Shown here one piece after another: positions 26,090 through 39,300 of a stretch of DNA of 64,000 bases (position 1 is its first letter; each line of letters begins with the position of its first letter). The notes beneath the pieces are model-generated. The model worked only from the letters and a program-made list of their open reading frames with translations. It was not told where the DNA came from and did no database searches. The DNA comes from Crocodylus rhombifer. Its lineage: Eukaryota > Chordata > Crocodylia > Crocodylidae. The translations under genes and the position numbers were made by a program. The stretch lies in NCBI GenBank assembly GCA_038503035.1, contig JAVSML010024326.1:62001-126000 (forward strand). Direction: 5' to 3'.

Positions 26090-27159
26090 GGTTTTTTCCC
26101 CCTACTAGTTGTTTTTGGAAGGCTGTGGATGAGTAGAAATCTTATTGCCAGTTTAAACTTTTTCATGGCCAGCTACAACCTGGTTGTGTTTGTGCCAACA
26201 TTATCCTAAGTTTAAATGCCATATTTCCTCATATGAAACACACAATTTTTTCCCAAAGTGAAGATGGTAGAATTTGAGCTGTGCATTATAGATGAGGAAG
26301 TACAGTAATAACAATTTCTGCCTCTGTTGGAGAGAAAGCAGAAGTAATGCTGAAGGGGCTCTCTGGAAGTTGGCTTTGGACACTTTTTCTGTCCCTAGAA
26401 GAGGTAACTGCTGCAGAAGCAACTACTCAGCTACTTAAGGGGCGTGTATACATGTGCAAATACTCTAGGGTGAGTTTACTTTGGAGTAATTTACTCAAGG
26501 GTAAACCCACCTTGGGCAGACATCTGCACGCACAGGGAAGCAGGAAAAGATTTGCTGCTCATGGTAGCAGTCTGCTCCTGCACCTTGGGTCCATGCTCCA
26601 GTCCCCTGCTACCGCTAGGAGGAACCAGAGGCTCTGACTGAAGATGTCTGCAGCTGGCAGCCATATTTAAAAGGCAGCTCCATGCACTGCTCCTGGGCCA
26701 TCTTATTTCCTGGCCCGGAGCAGCATGCAAAGTGTGGTGGCAGCACATGGTAGCTCTGTTGCCACAGCCTCTGCTTACCACACCATGGCTGCTCCAACCC
26801 CAGGCCCCAGCAGTGATATCCACCACCACACTGCAGTGACCACCACCTAGAGCAAGGCAGTCTCAGCCCTGGAGGCCCTGGCGACCCAGTGCACAGCAGC
26901 CACCTGGCCTGGTTCCCTGCAGTGTCCCAGGCCTCCTGCCATACCACTGCCACCCAGCACCTGGCAGGGACACTGAGGATTTGTTCCTGGACACCACCGT
27001 CAGGGCTGTCCATGCACTTCTGGGCTTCCAGCTCCACCACCTGTGGGCCCTGCTGGCCAGCCAGGACTGGTGGCTGCATGTTGTCCAAACTACCTGGGAT
27101 GACAAGTCCTCAAGCAGTGGCTTGAGTCCTTTTAAATAACCTGGGCCACCTTCCAGGAG

Positions 27160-28055
27160 ATCCTGGAGCAGCTCTGTCTGCACCTGAACCAGCAGGCTAC
27201 CACCATGGTGTTCCCTCCCAATGGACACTCGGCTGGCCATTGCCCTGTTCAAGCTTTCCATGCCCACCAACTTGTGCTATGTCAGCCACCTGTTCAGCAG
27301 GGCAAGGAAACTGGTGGAGGGGCAGTTCTGGAGGTGTGTGGCACCCTCCAGGATGTGCTGGGGCACACCATGCTCTGTGTGTATGACCTCCTGGTGGTGT
27401 TGGCAGGGTTCCATGCCCTGGCCTTCACTCAATACATCCAGACTCTGGACAGGACCCACATCCCTGTCCCCTGCTCATCCCATGGCAACCACTCCTACTA
27501 CAGCTGGTGAGGCTTCTACTCATCTTGCTGCAGGTTGTTATCGACCACCATGGGGTCTTCACCATGAGTGCCAGATGGGCAGACAGTTCCCATGATATCC
27601 ACATCTTCTGCAATTCCACCCTTCCAGCTGTGGTGGACAGCAAGTGCTTCATGCCAGTGGTGCCAGTCCTGCAGCTGGGTTTGGTGGTGGTCCCACCCTT
27701 CCTCATCAGGAACCCTGCCTACCCACTTCTCCCCTGGCTCATGCAGCCCTACACTAGCCAACTGGACCTCCTGCCAGGTAGACTTGAACTGGTGCCTGGG
27801 TTGGACCCATGCCCTGGTGGATTATGCCTTTGGCCATCTCAAGGGATGGTGGCGTACCCTCACTACCTGCCTTGAGTTCACCAGGTCCAACATACCCCAG
27901 GTCACTGTCATAGCCTGTGTGCTGCAGAACATCTGCAAAGCCTGGGGAGAGTTCTTCCACCAGACATGGGCAGAAGAGATGCAGTGGGCAGAGGATGCCT
28001 GGATGCCAGCTGCAGTGGCAGTGACAATGACTGGCCCCTCCCACCAAGGCCCCAG
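27160..28055 (+). pseudogene. Harbinger transposase (DDE) remnant
   Basis: Read across frames on +: around 27220 TRLAIALFKLSMPTN is the helix-turn-helix start. At 27330-27500 VCGTLQDVLGHTMLCVYD and YIQTLDRTHIPVPCSSHG contain the first catalytic aspartate (DRTH where DGTH is usual). At 27530-27760 VVIDHHGVFTMS and FLIRNPAYPLLPWLMQPYTS follow; the usual GDPAY aspartate is an asparagine here. At 27810-27990 DYAFGHLKGWWRTL and IPQVTVIACVLQNICKAWG form the C-terminal block, with aspartate where glutamate is usual before the AFG motif. At least two frameshifts, one near 27780. Inactive. Confidence 0.85.
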
Positions 28056-28249
28056 GTGAGCTGCATACCTGACAATGGGGGCCAAGGTACTGGGTGCAAG
28101 AAGCACTGAGAGACTACCTTCTCCTGCACTCTCTGCTGTAACCTGCCTGGACAGCCACCCACAGTTCACTACCTCACTGTGCACCCCTAGCACCATGCTC
28201 ACTGTGAACATTACTGCTGGAGGAGGCCAGGGACAGGGATCATGGCAGA

Positions 28250-28625
28250 ATGGGCTCCTGGTGGACTGAGGGGTCCTTCCTCAGTGACATATCACCGTGG
28301 GTGCCACACCAAAGTGGAGGCTCAGGCCAGCCGCTTATGTTGGAGTACACGGCACGGCTCAGGCCAGGGTCCCAGGGCACATGGATGTCATTCAATTGCC
28401 ACATAAAGGACATGGACTTGTGGCCAGGCCCCAACTGACAGTTGTGGTTTTTGATGGTAATCCACTTTGCCTGCAAAGCCTTGACCTTTATGGGCCACTG
28501 GTGCGCTTACCGGTCATACCCACACTCCTGCATGCGGCCTGACAGACCTTCTTAGAGATGTGCATTGGGGCACCCACTCTGCCCAAACTGGGTTAGGACC
28601 TCAGCCTCACCCCACAGCATGATGA
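28250..28625 (-). pseudogene. Harbinger Myb/SANT-like DNA-binding protein remnant
   Basis: On the - strand DLIMLWGEAEVLTQFGQSG, CPNAHL, a stop, then LSGRMQECGYDR and KVKALQAKW match residue by residue the SANT-like domain at 42905-43090 of Harbinger-2 (NLVALWGEVEVQCQF, KVKVLQVQW). Both continue with a shared KSMSFM peptide. In active Harbinger elements such a protein helps the transposase enter the nucleus and bind the ends. Here it has stops after NAHL and CGYDR. Confidence 0.75.
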
Positions 28626-29459
28626 GGTCCTTGGTCTCCTTCTAGGACTAGTTGTGGCCCTGGGAGCCAACGTGTGGCATCAGGGAGAATGACAGCATGG
28701 CTCACTTGATGGCTTGCTGAGCCTCTGCATGGCAGTCTCTGTGCTGGCAGGCATTGGCATCTGCTTGCAGCACCCAGCACACAGGCACGGTGAGGGACAG
28801 GCAGGCATGCAGTGAAGGTGTTGGGTATCAGCGGCAGGATCCAGGCAGGTTGCTGCAGGTGGCCTGGGGCCAACTGAAGCAAGACCCAGTGGCCAGAGGC
28901 TGGCTGCAGGTGTCCTGGGCTGCTGTCAGGCCTGTCAGATGCCTGCAGCACCTAGTGCAGTATGGCAGCACAGACCTGGCAGCTGCACAGCACTGTGGTG
29001 CCAGAGACCAGTGCTAGGGCCTAGGTACGCTGCTATGGCTGGCCAGGGGCCTGCGTGGGGACATGCAGTGCCCTGCAACTCTCTGCAGGTGGGCCAGGGC
29101 CCTGGCATCACCTCAGACTTTTAAGAGCTGAGGCCTGGGACAGGCAAAGAGCCATTCTAGCCCTGGGCTGGAGAAGCTCCAAGTCCCAGAACCCTGGGAC
29201 TGAGCTAAGGGTGGTCCCTGATTGTGAGGCTGACTGGGAGTAAATTTGCTTCCGGCCAGTGTCTACACGTGCATTACTGCACAATAACTAATTGCGAGTA
29301 AATGTACAACTATCAAATTTTCTCATGATTAGAGCAAATTACGGTGCAGTAAGCATCTGCATGTGTAGGTGCAGATGGTTACTGTGTAGTAATTTGCTCT
29401 ATTGTGCAGTAAAGCGTCTCATGTAGAGATGCTCAAGGTGAAGTTAAATATCACACTTA

Positions 29460-30150
29460 GACTAAATCTATGGTAATTTAAGTGGTATTAAATTTAGAAC
29501 ATGCTGCAAATAGTTGCAGGTAAAGGTTAATACTCTTTCTTTTCCACACAGCTTTGACTTGCCACTAGGGGGCTCGTGAGCAGGGGTATGATTTTGTGCC
29601 AGGACAACTGAGCTCTATCCCTGCTTTGGGCGGTGGTGGGAGGGGGCAGGGAGTGGTGCATCCTAGGATGCTGGAGGACTGCAAATTGCACATTTTATCT
29701 GTGTGGAGCAGACTGAAGTTGCCCCAACACGAGCTAAGTAGCATGGTCCATAGTTAACCTGAAGTGGGAGATACTCAAAGGGCACTTAGCATGAGTTAAT
29801 CAGCTTTAACATGTGAATGCTCGCATTTTAAGTGCCCTTAGTATAGTATAAGTGTAACATGTAACTTCACCCTAACTGCTACTTACCTGTCTTTTCAAGC
29901 AAATATATCTTCATTTTGCCTTTTAAAAAGAAAGTTGCATATTTTATTCAGGGTCATGTTGTATCTAATATCTCATCTCAATTCTTCACCTTTATGTGGA
30001 TAGTGGAGTTTAGAAATGGGGATGTGTGTAGCTTTTTTCACACATCTTTCCCATCCACCATCATGTCCATCTGGGTTATATAAGCAATCAGGCCTTGAGG
30101 TTTGAAGACACAGTATGAAAAAGAATTTAACCTTGAAATTCTGTATATCA
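29460..30150 (+). other. Intron, possible MITE scrap only
   Basis: agggcacttagcatgagtta and acttaagtgccctt-like blocks near 29780-29840 are inverted and suggest a short MITE; nothing else recognised. Confidence 0.35.
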
Positions 30151-31035
30151 GGGTGAACAGGGAACCCTAGCCCTGTTACTAAGTGGTAGGGCTGCCCCTT
30201 TAAGACCCGGGAACACCAAGCATCAGGAGGGTAGGGGTTAATAGCCCAACCACCTAGGCCATTTAACTCACAGGAAGGGGATAGGCCTCTGGGCACATAT
30301 AAACCCCAGGCTGTCTCTGGCAAGTGGCCGGGGAAGATTCCTCCTGCACAGCAGAAATACCCAAGAACACTGTGGCTGCTGGCCAAACTGTTGCTGTAGC
30401 TAGTCCAGGAGTCTACAAGGTACCCAGAGCTGAGAGGGTACTCAATGCTCGAGGAGCAGTTTGGGGTTTTTAAGGAGCCAGAGTGTGGCTTATAGGACTT
30501 GTATTATGTTATAGCCTGGGGTCTCATATTTATGTTATTGTTTATCTGATGGACTGGGCTGAGGCTATTTGGGAAGGAGGAGGCCTCATTGGGGCACACT
30601 ACTTTGCAAAGCCCTAGCACCAGGAGGTGCAGCGACAGGGGGTGATCGGCCCCCAGCACCAGTGGGGCACAGTGATGGGGTGATCGGGCCCTAGCACATG
30701 GGGTGGTTCAGTGACTGGGGGTGATCGGGCCAAAGAGCCAGGGGAGGCACAGCACCAGGGGGAAGACCTCAGTGCCAAGAGTCATAGCAACAGAGAGTGA
30801 ACCAACCCAGTGCCCTAGGCAACAACATTTAAATACCATCTGCAAGGCATGGGCCACTGTGTAGGGAAGGTTTAGAGTGGTGGATAGCAATCCTTAGCGT
30901 TGAGGTATTAAATGGGCAGCCTCCCACCTGGGTAACATAATTATTCTTCCATCAAGGCATGGCAGGAGAGATAGGTAGTGGCCCAAAGACAGGGTCAGGC
31001 CTCTATTAGGCATGGGGATGGACCCCTATCACACA
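30150..31035 (+). repeat. Putative LTR-like repeat with internal tandem units
   Basis: Contains a TATA-type box (catataaaccccagg near 30296), then a long transcribed-like region. From about 30610 to 30770 there are four imperfect tandem units built on gggggtgatcgggc and gcaccag. It ends near gacccctatcaca. No target duplication or pairing LTR was identified. Confidence 0.4.
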
Positions 31036-31039
31036 GAGA

Positions 31040-33720
31040 ATCATGCTGAATGGTTGGCCCAAATGTGAGCATTTCCTGCTGCATCCAATAAAAAGAGATC
31101 AGATACCATGGTGATGAACCTGGTAAAAAGAAACAGATGGAAAAGTTTCACTTTTCCAATGATTGTATGTAGAAAAGCAGGCCACCAACATGGGTGAACG
31201 TGTTTCACTTTTTAGATTCAGCATATGATTGGCATTGCTAGAAGATCTCACTGTCAGTTGTATTCCACATAGCAGAGCTGGCATTAGGGAAAAAGATCTC
31301 CTTGGCAAACTTGTATTTTGGCTTCCTCCTCTCACCCCAAAGTCAGCAGTGTTGCTGTATTTGGAGGTAGGCAGTCAGGGGCATGGGGCATAGTCTGGCA
31401 GGGAGGCAGAGTAGCATTGTACTCCAGGCGGGTAGGCACCACTGATACCGCCTGCAATGGTTAGCCTGGGCCCTTCTGAAGTAGAGGAGCCCTGCTCCTT
31501 TTTCCTGGGGAAGGAATCATCTAGGGTAGGGTGGGGGGAAAGCATTGCTGTGAGCAGGCTGCTCCCACATGTGTGGCACTCCCCAGACCACAACGTCTTG
31601 GGTGGTCATCCACATTGCCAACCCTAAGGCCGGCTCTGCTACATAGTACATAGTGAGGATAAAGAAGAACTAGGAAGATCCTAGTTGGGATCCTGAATCA
31701 AATGCTCAGCTGATGCAACTTTAAATTCATTCCTTCTGACTGAGAATGTTGCTCATTGTGTTTTTTGTACACTGACATTCATCAATAGGTCCACCAAAGG
31801 CTTCCCTATTTACTAGAAGCCTATTATCCTTGTATCAAGGGCTGCTACTGCCAATTCTGTTAGCTTTTCACTACATATAACAGACAAATACTATCAATGC
31901 AAAAGTATTATCTATTCACTAAAATGGAATACATTGTAAGGGATACAAAGTATGTCTTTCTAATAAATGGATATTCTGTAGGAGTTCTTCTAGTGCTAAT
32001 TCTATTTTGGTTCACCTTCAGTTCTTATATGCCTTGTATTAACTGTTTGTTGGTCTAAGTAAAGACCTGGAAGACAAAAATTGATCTAGCTCTATTAGTT
32101 TATTAAACCATGTCTATAAAAGAAAATAATGAATTAGCATGACAACACTATACATGATCCAGCAGGGCTCGTGTGTTGCAGTGGTTGCTGAATTGCCATG
32201 AAACAAGTTCAACCCAATTTTTAATATTACTCATATTTCTATACAACTTGTTTAGAGCCTCAAGAAACATTTTTTTTTTATCATACTGCAGCCTCCATTC
32301 ATTTTCTTTTATATTGGTCATTTACTCCTACTTGGACATTTGCAAATTCACAGACTACCTCAAAAGTGTCCTTTGTAGTCTTTCTCAGCACATACAAGGT
32401 CATAAACGTATCTTTTTGGCCTAAGTACAAAGGATAAAGTAGTAATACCAAGCTCTGGCTCATACCTTCTAAAGACTATGCACTGATTAACCCTATTTCT
32501 CAGTTAAGGAAGACTGGCTGCAGTTCCATCAGCTCAGATCTGAGTAAACTAAAAAGAATTGCTCATGCCATTTTCCTTTCCCTTGAACAACCCAAATACA
32601 CACAGGACACAATGATCCAAGCCTGGAGAGATATATATCATTTCTATGGATTACTGCTTTGGTTTTTTTAAATGTATCAAACAGTTCAAGTGATTATTGA
32701 TAAACTTCTAAAGTGAGTACCTGAGTAGATAATGATGGGATTCATAATGTATAAGTAGATAACCTTCCATAAATAAGAAGGTGATACCATATAAAAAATA
32801 AATAACAAATTAGAACGCTACTGGTCTTCATCAACATTTTTAAAAGAGTATCTACTTGTCCCAAGGTCCAGGCCATATTACAAAAGACAAACATGAAAGT
32901 CAGTGTCAAGTGACTTGACTTCTTTGTGCCTCTGTTTGCCCACCTACAAACTGGGATTTCCAATACCTGTAATATCTTGAGGCTTCTAAAGTGTAAACAT
33001 GTCTTTATTACATACAGACATTTATATACAACTATTTATAGTAAAGAGGTTTTGCTCCTTCCCTTGCAAGGGTCTTGTGGCTGGCCTGCTCCTTTTCTGC
33101 CACCCAGAAGTTCCTCACCCAGAGTTTCAATGGACACCACATTTCCTAGACACTCTGCGTGTCCCGGAGGACTTACTCTATGTCATGATATTTATTCACC
33201 ATTGTCCTCACAGTTGCTAGTGCTCACTTATTCTATTCTTGTCTAGGGATAAGGCCTTCTTAGCCTCCACCTCCTTTGCTCTCTGTCTTATCCATTTCTG
33301 GTTTGTTCAGAGATACCTTTCTGTCCAGCTGTGGATTCGATTTCTGCCTTGCTCTGTGCACAGCATCCTCCCATTCTGGGCTTAATCACCACCCTACTCT
33401 AGGCCCTACTGTAGGCCCAGTCTCCACCCTGCTCCAGGCACTGCTGGGACCTCCATACCACCCCAAATAGTTCCATCTGAACTGCCAGTTTGACCAAACA
33501 GAAAACCAGGCAGGTGCCTCAACTAGACATATCCAGTCTGTTCAGTTTACCCAGGATTGGGTAACAGAGAGGGGAAAGAAGTACAGTTGTGGAAGACTTT
33601 GGATGTTCATGTTCTTGTCTCTTTTATATATGCAGAAATGCAGAGTTTGTCCAGTCATTTGTTAAAACACTTAGCTTGCTTAAGTCTGTTCCTTGTTGGT
33701 GAGCTTACTAACCACATCAG
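31040..33720 (+). other. Intron without recognisable features
   Basis: No SLC6 exon, inverted repeat or LINE tail recognised; open frames here are short and lack family similarity. Confidence 0.5.
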
Positions 33721-33732
33721 AATACTAATCAA

Positions 33733-34528
33733 TAGGGCTGTGTGAAGCTTCAGTCACTGATTCAGTTCAGCAGAGATTCAGCCCAGTTGAATCAGGAGAC
33801 CCTTTAATGTCTCTGAATCGAATCAGAACCCTCCAAATCGATTGAGAGAGATTCAGAAAGATTTGACGATTCAGACATAGACACAGATTTAAATGTTTTT
33901 CCTACATACCTCCAGGTACCAGGCAGCTCATGAATGCTGAGATGCTGGGGTGGATGGAGCATCCTCCAGGAGCATAGGGCGGTCCCCAGCATCCTCAGCA
34001 GCAGATTTGGAAGTGGACCAGAAGCACTTCCAGTCCACTTCTGGGTCTGCCGGGGGGCACACCAAAGGAAGGGGGCCCGCATCCCCCTGGCTCGGCGACT
34101 GGTGCCTCCTGAGTCTGGGGGGGAGCACTTGGGGCCCCTCCATGGCCAACTGCTGAGTGGGGGGGGGGGCACAGGGAGGCCCCCCTGCACGCTTGGTGGC
34201 AGACCTGGAAGTGGACCAGAAGTACTTCCGGTCCACTTCCAGGCTTTGCTGCTGAGCATGTGGGGGAGGGCCCTGCACTCCTATGGGACTCTCCATCCAC
34301 CCCACCATTGTAACATTCATCAGCTACACCTGGTACCTCAAAATATCTAGAAAAAACATTTAAAGCTGTGTCTATGGCCGAATCACTGATTCTCTGAATC
34401 AACATTGAATCTTCAGATTTGGATTCGGCCTAATCAAATTGGGACAGTGATCCAAATCAGCAAATTGAATCACTGTCCCCAATTCAAGCCAAATCCAAAT
34501 TAAATATGGCCCGTTTCACACACCCCTA
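33733..34528. mobile_element. hAT foldback element, copy 2, with 8-bp target duplication
   Basis: Starts tagggctgtgtgaagcttc and ends gtttcacacacccccta-like, inverted. Flanks CTAATCAA (33725-33732) and ATAATCAG (34529-34536) match at 6 of 8. Subterminal gattcag/ctgaatc arrays resemble copies 1 and 3. The core is an inverted repeat: cagcagcagatttggaagtg (33998) on the left pairs with cacttccaggctttgctgctg (34237) on the right, and the same arm contains its own short palindrome ggaagtggaccagaagcact. Confidence 0.85.
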
Positions 34529-34539
34529 ATAATCAGATG

Positions 34540-36115
34540 CCAAGCCTGTTCTCCTAAATTGGTGATACTCAGTACCTACATTATCTTTACTTTCTGAATC
34601 TTGTTGTACCATAGTTAATTTGCTTTTTTTAAATCAGTTATCATGTCCAGAAATAAGGAACTCAGGAGACAGGGCTTATCACTACTCCAAGCCTACCAAA
34701 TTCTTCCTAGCCATATATCAGTCCTCTCTTGTTACTTTCAGTATTGCCCCTGCTGTGCAGACCCAACTTGTGCTCAATCAGTCTCACATTCTCTCTTCAG
34801 GAGGCTTTCCTGATTGAATCCTTCCAAACCTATCTAACAAGGCCAACAAGTTACCTGAATATGCAGTGTCCAAACCTTTAACACATAAGGTTATCTGTGC
34901 CTGTGTGGGGCTTATAGAGGGTTTGCTTCAGCCACAAGGATGCAGTAAATCAGGCTCAGACAGAAGGATGACAAAGTTGCTCACGTGCCTTCCATAGCAG
35001 TCTTCATTGCTCATAATTTACTTTCCGCTACATATATATTAGTTTTTCTTATTACTTTCTCAAATACATAGCCATCTCTTGCAGTAAATGATCTTAAGAG
35101 ACTGAGTGTCATGTTAAGTCATATCATCCCTAGCACTCATTAGCAGAGCCTGGTTTAAATTGAAATTTTGCAGTTTTTGTGAAAATAAAAAAATTAAGTG
35201 TTTTTCACAAGAAATGTGATTTGGGCATACTCTGATCAGCAGAAGGGAGAGAAGCCAGTGCCACAGTGGGGTGGGGTGGGGTGGGGTGTGCCCTTGGTCA
35301 GCACCTTGGTACATAGCCTCTGGGCTAGGCAGTGGCTGCAACATGCTGTGGAGGGAGCAGGGCAGTAAAGGGCTGTAGCCCTGCATTGCAGAGGGGCATC
35401 AGGTGGCAGAGTCCCTGGGTGGACAGCTGCTCACCTGCAGGGCTGCTCTCCAGCTCAGCCCTAGCTGAAGCCACATCTCTCCATGGGTCTGCAATGGGCA
35501 GGGTTAGAGGCTCCTCACTGCTGCAGAAGCCATCAGCCAGCTCCTTCTGCAGCTGCTTCCTCCGGAGCAGGCTGGATCCTGGCTAGGCTTTGTCATTTCC
35601 TCCCTCAGTCCCACTCCCAACTCCCCTCGCACACACACATACATACACACTGCACCAGAGCTAAGGGATAACTAAGGGAGGGCTTTGCGCTTAATCTCTG
35701 GGTTTAAATTCCCATGCGGTAGCCAGTGGGGCCATGACTGCTGGCCTCTGTAGAGCCTCTCCCTCCCCTCCTCTTTCCTCCCCTCATAACACAAGGACTG
35801 TGAAAATGGCACCCCCAACCATGATCGGGCCATGATATTAGTAAGATGAACCTGCAATTTACACCAGGCCCTGCCCGTCAGGGTGAGCAATGGTTCTTTC
35901 TGCACTCTGGACAAAGGTAACACATTTCCCCTAAGAATTGTCTTTTAAAAGTGATTTACAATTGTGACATTTCAAAAATTAGGGAAATATTTCCCCATGT
36001 CACCTTAATAATTTGACTTAACCCTGATGGGGAGAGATCCCATGCAGGCTGTGCGAGAACTCTGGAATTTTGAGACTGCCAAGATTTTGTGATGAGAAGT
36101 GAGAAGTAAATGAGC
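34540..36115 (+). other. Intron with a G-rich tract
   Basis: Contains five GGGGT units at 35267-35290, able to form a G-quadruplex, and a short cacacatacatac run near 35630. Otherwise unrecognised. Confidence 0.5.
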
Positions 36116-36123
36116 CTCTAAGG

Positions 36124-36461
36124 CAGTGGTTCTCAACCTTCTCAGAGTCAAGGCACCCTCTGTCGGACTTGGCACCAGTCCATAATTTTCATGAATTCAG
36201 TGGAACCCCCTTTCAAAAACTACTTCATTAATTACAAGACTTATCGCCTTGCAGAGGGGGCAGGTAGTGGTGGTGAGGGAGCAACCAGGCAGGGAGAGTC
36301 TAAGCTTGACCTTATATGTTTATCTCATGACACATGCAGCCTGAACCTGCCTTTATTGCTTTTCTCCCCACACCTTGCTTATCTTCTCATGCTTCCGTTG
36401 TGCCCTTCAAAGGATTTCATGGCACCCCAAGGTGTCCCAGCACCCTGACTGAGAATCACCG
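36124..36461. mobile_element. hAT MITE (cagtggttctcaacc ends), second copy
   Basis: Begins cagtggttctcaaccttc and ends ctgactgagaatcaccg, inverted. Flanks CTCTAAGG (36116-36123) and TTCTAAGG (36462-36469) form an 8-bp duplication with one mismatch. Same end family as 10090-10328. The interior includes aaggcaccct / ggcaccccaaggtg. Confidence 0.85.
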
Positions 36462-36817
36462 TTCTAAGGCCAAGTCTTTAGCTGGTGTAGATTGGCATAG
36501 GTACCTAGCTCTGGGTCTCGGCTTTCCAACAAAGAGGCAATTTTCTTGGCCAAAAGGTTAGGTTTGCCTTAGCCTTTATTCCAGAAAAGCCATCATAGAA
36601 CAAAAAGGTGAGGGTTTTGTCCTTATCACAGTTTCAGGGCCTTCCCAACAGACATCTTCCTGCAAACCTATGTGAATAAATTTAGCCTTTTAACCATTCT
36701 TGGCCACAAGATTATTCACGTGCATGTGTTTAGAATGACAGAGATCAATGATGCATTCCTGGAGTTTTACATTATGTGTATTCAATTGTGTCCCAAAAAC
36801 CCAGACATGGAAGATAA

Positions 36818-37165
<348 letters not shown>

Positions 37166-37169
37166 ATAC

Positions 37170-38416
37170 TGTAACTCAGGCAGCGGTACTACCTGCAGCC
37201 ACGTCCAAATTTTTGGGATCCTGGGGTGCCAAAAGGCCTTGGTCAACTCCCAGTCTGTCTACAAGATGGGAGCTACCACTCAGTGGAGTGCTCTCCCATG
37301 GTTCTCCCCATGCCAGACCACACACTAAGTGACTATTTACAATAATTTATTATTTACAACAGTAACGGAAAATTAACAGTTTCACTATCACATAAATAAC
37401 AAACAAAATATTTTCAATAAGCTCAATAATAATCTACACTCACAAATAAAAGAAAGTACTCATTAAATAGGAAAATAATTATCTTAACGACTTTAACACT
37501 CAGGCAGCTTGTAACAGGTATATGCACCTAATCAGCGAGAACTCCACAGAATCACTCTGACAACTGCAAAATAATCCCCCATGTAATGGCTACGGTTGAA
37601 CACCAGGTGGACCTGTGCTGGGTCTGCCTCAGAAAAGGTGTTGCAATTCCAGCATCTGGTCAGCAGAAGGGTCCTCTGTCAGGACTTTGGGAGCAGCTGC
37701 TCCAGAGACTGGGGGTTCTTTCTCCAGCAGTATTTCCTGGGTGACTGCAAACAATCCCACCATCCCCAGATGCTTCCCCGAAGCAGCTCCCCTGTGTTTG
37801 GCACCTGGAGTGCCCCTTTTTGGCTCTGCTTTATTGAGCTCTCTGCTGAAGGTCCCACAAGGCTGTGATTTCCCCTTACTTTCTTTAGCTCTCCTAGGGA
37901 AACTTCCCTATCTCCCCCTTTCCCTGATTCCCTCCCAGCGCGTCTCTGCACCCTGGGAACTAAAGTGGGGGTGCAGTTTGCGCAAACCCTGCTCCGCTGG
38001 CAAAGGATACCAAGTGATCCTGGGCACACAGTAGTTTACAGCTCTTCAGCCCTCTGCAGCAACTCTCATAGGAGCGCTTCAATCACCAGCAACCACTTCT
38101 GGCAGCTCTCTTACAAGCAATTCTCCTAGCAGCAGAACCTTGGCAGCTCTCTTAGAAGCAATCCTTCTGGCAGCAGTTCCCAACTCCCTTCTCTCCAGCT
38201 GCTCTTTTCCCTTTTTCCTGGGCTTTCCACCCGGGAGTTGCAGCTGTCCTATTGTGTGCATACATTCTGCAGCCTTCAGCTCCAACCTGGTTATCTTGCT
38301 GCTATATCTGTGTGCACAGCCTGCTGCAAATCCATGCCTCAACAGTACAAACATCCTGATTGGCCTTGCAAACCCTGAGCAAACCCTTCAGCACCTTTAC
38401 AATACATTTATGGTCC
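37170..38416 (-). repeat. Putative LTR-type repeat (antisense)
   Basis: On the - strand it would start tgtgggaccataaatg (38416) and end gcctgagttaca (37170), with TG...CA ends and poly(A)-type signals in the AT-rich part near 37345-37480. Flanking pentamers (gatac / tttac) match at only 3 of 5, so the limits are tentative. Internal repeats of ggcagctctctta occur near 38100-38160. Confidence 0.35.
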
Positions 38417-38827
38417 CACATTTACATGTGAATAATACCAATGCCATCATGCAAAGCAGCATAATCCATAAAATTAAGAAGCCAGACCCAGAAAAGGATG
38501 TGTTTTGCCACAAAACTGTCTACTAAACAGCCAAGGATTTTGTTTGGTGGAGCTGTACAGGTGAGATTATTCTCCACAAACCTTACACAGGTAGGAATTA
38601 TTCAGATGCCTTTGAAATTAAATTGACCGTATTGTCAACTGTTTGCTTCCTCCAATAGAAAAATAAACTCTACAGTCATCAAAAGGAAAACACACCAGAC
38701 AGAGCCTCAGTTGGTGCCTGGTGATAGGTTACTGGAATGAAAGTACCATTGGAAATTATAGGACCCAGTTAAATGTGAAAGCTCTAATATGCTTAAAAGA
38801 ATGACACATCCCCATTATCTGTCATGC

Positions 38828-38933
38828 AATCATGGCAGGACTTTACCTAGATAGTTTAGACATAGGTGATCCTGCCTGGATTAGATGACCTCATGAGGTT
38901 TCTTCCATGATCCTAATAGCTTCTGTGTCAGCC
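38828..38933 (+). repeat. CR1 LINE 3' fragment (sense)
   Basis: gattagatgacctcatgagg followed by tttcttccatgatcctaatag is an eroded CR1 3' end. Confidence 0.65.
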
Positions 38934-38934
38934 T

Positions 38935-39300
38935 TGTCAGTTCAGATCTTTCACACCTATTAGAGAGGACTAACAGGCTGTACTAGGGGGACAGTGACAA
39001 AGATCAGAGAGTCCCTGCATGGGGACAGACTGCAGCCTGCACTTTGTGCCTGTGTCTCTTTCACACTATAAGGTGTGAGAATGGAGCCTGATCCCTCTCC
39101 CTAAGACAGAAACAAAAAGAAGAGGAGTCCCCATCCTGCCCAAGGACAGATAAAGTCAAAGGAGAGACTGTGTGCATTGTATCAAGGGGGACACAGCCTA
39201 AAATTACATTACTGCTGCAAAGGCTATAATACAGGTGGCTCTGCTAGGAAAATCTGACTAGAAAGTGAGGCAGGGGCCTCACTGCTTCAGAAGGTTTAAG
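38935..39300 (+). repeat. LTR-like repeat related to 47873-48130
   Basis: ggctgtactagggggacagt followed by gagagtccctgcatgggg matches ttgtactagagggacagt and gagagcccctgcagggggg at about 47922-47965. The limits are not clear. Confidence 0.45.

Larger units (their letters stand above)
26430..29455. mobile_element. PIF/Harbinger transposon 1 (Harbinger-1)
   Basis: The left end reads ggggcgtgtatacatgtgc beside TTA. The right end reads gtctcatgtagagatgctc with TTA close by (the expected target is a 3-bp TWA). Subterminal sequence is rich in acttactgcacagtaa-type motifs in both orientations. It contains a transposase remnant on + and a Myb/SANT-like remnant on -, converging on each other. This is the same architecture as Harbinger-2 at 42115-47160, but in opposite orientation and 2 kb shorter. 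Confidence 0.75.

Noticed and set aside
30290..30310. TATA-type box as a host promoter
   Set aside because: It lies in a repeat with LTR-like layout; no host first exon follows.
33804..34405. Frames of 130-151 codons on both strands
   Set aside because: Core of the hAT foldback; no protein motifs, and the reverse strand is as open as the forward one.
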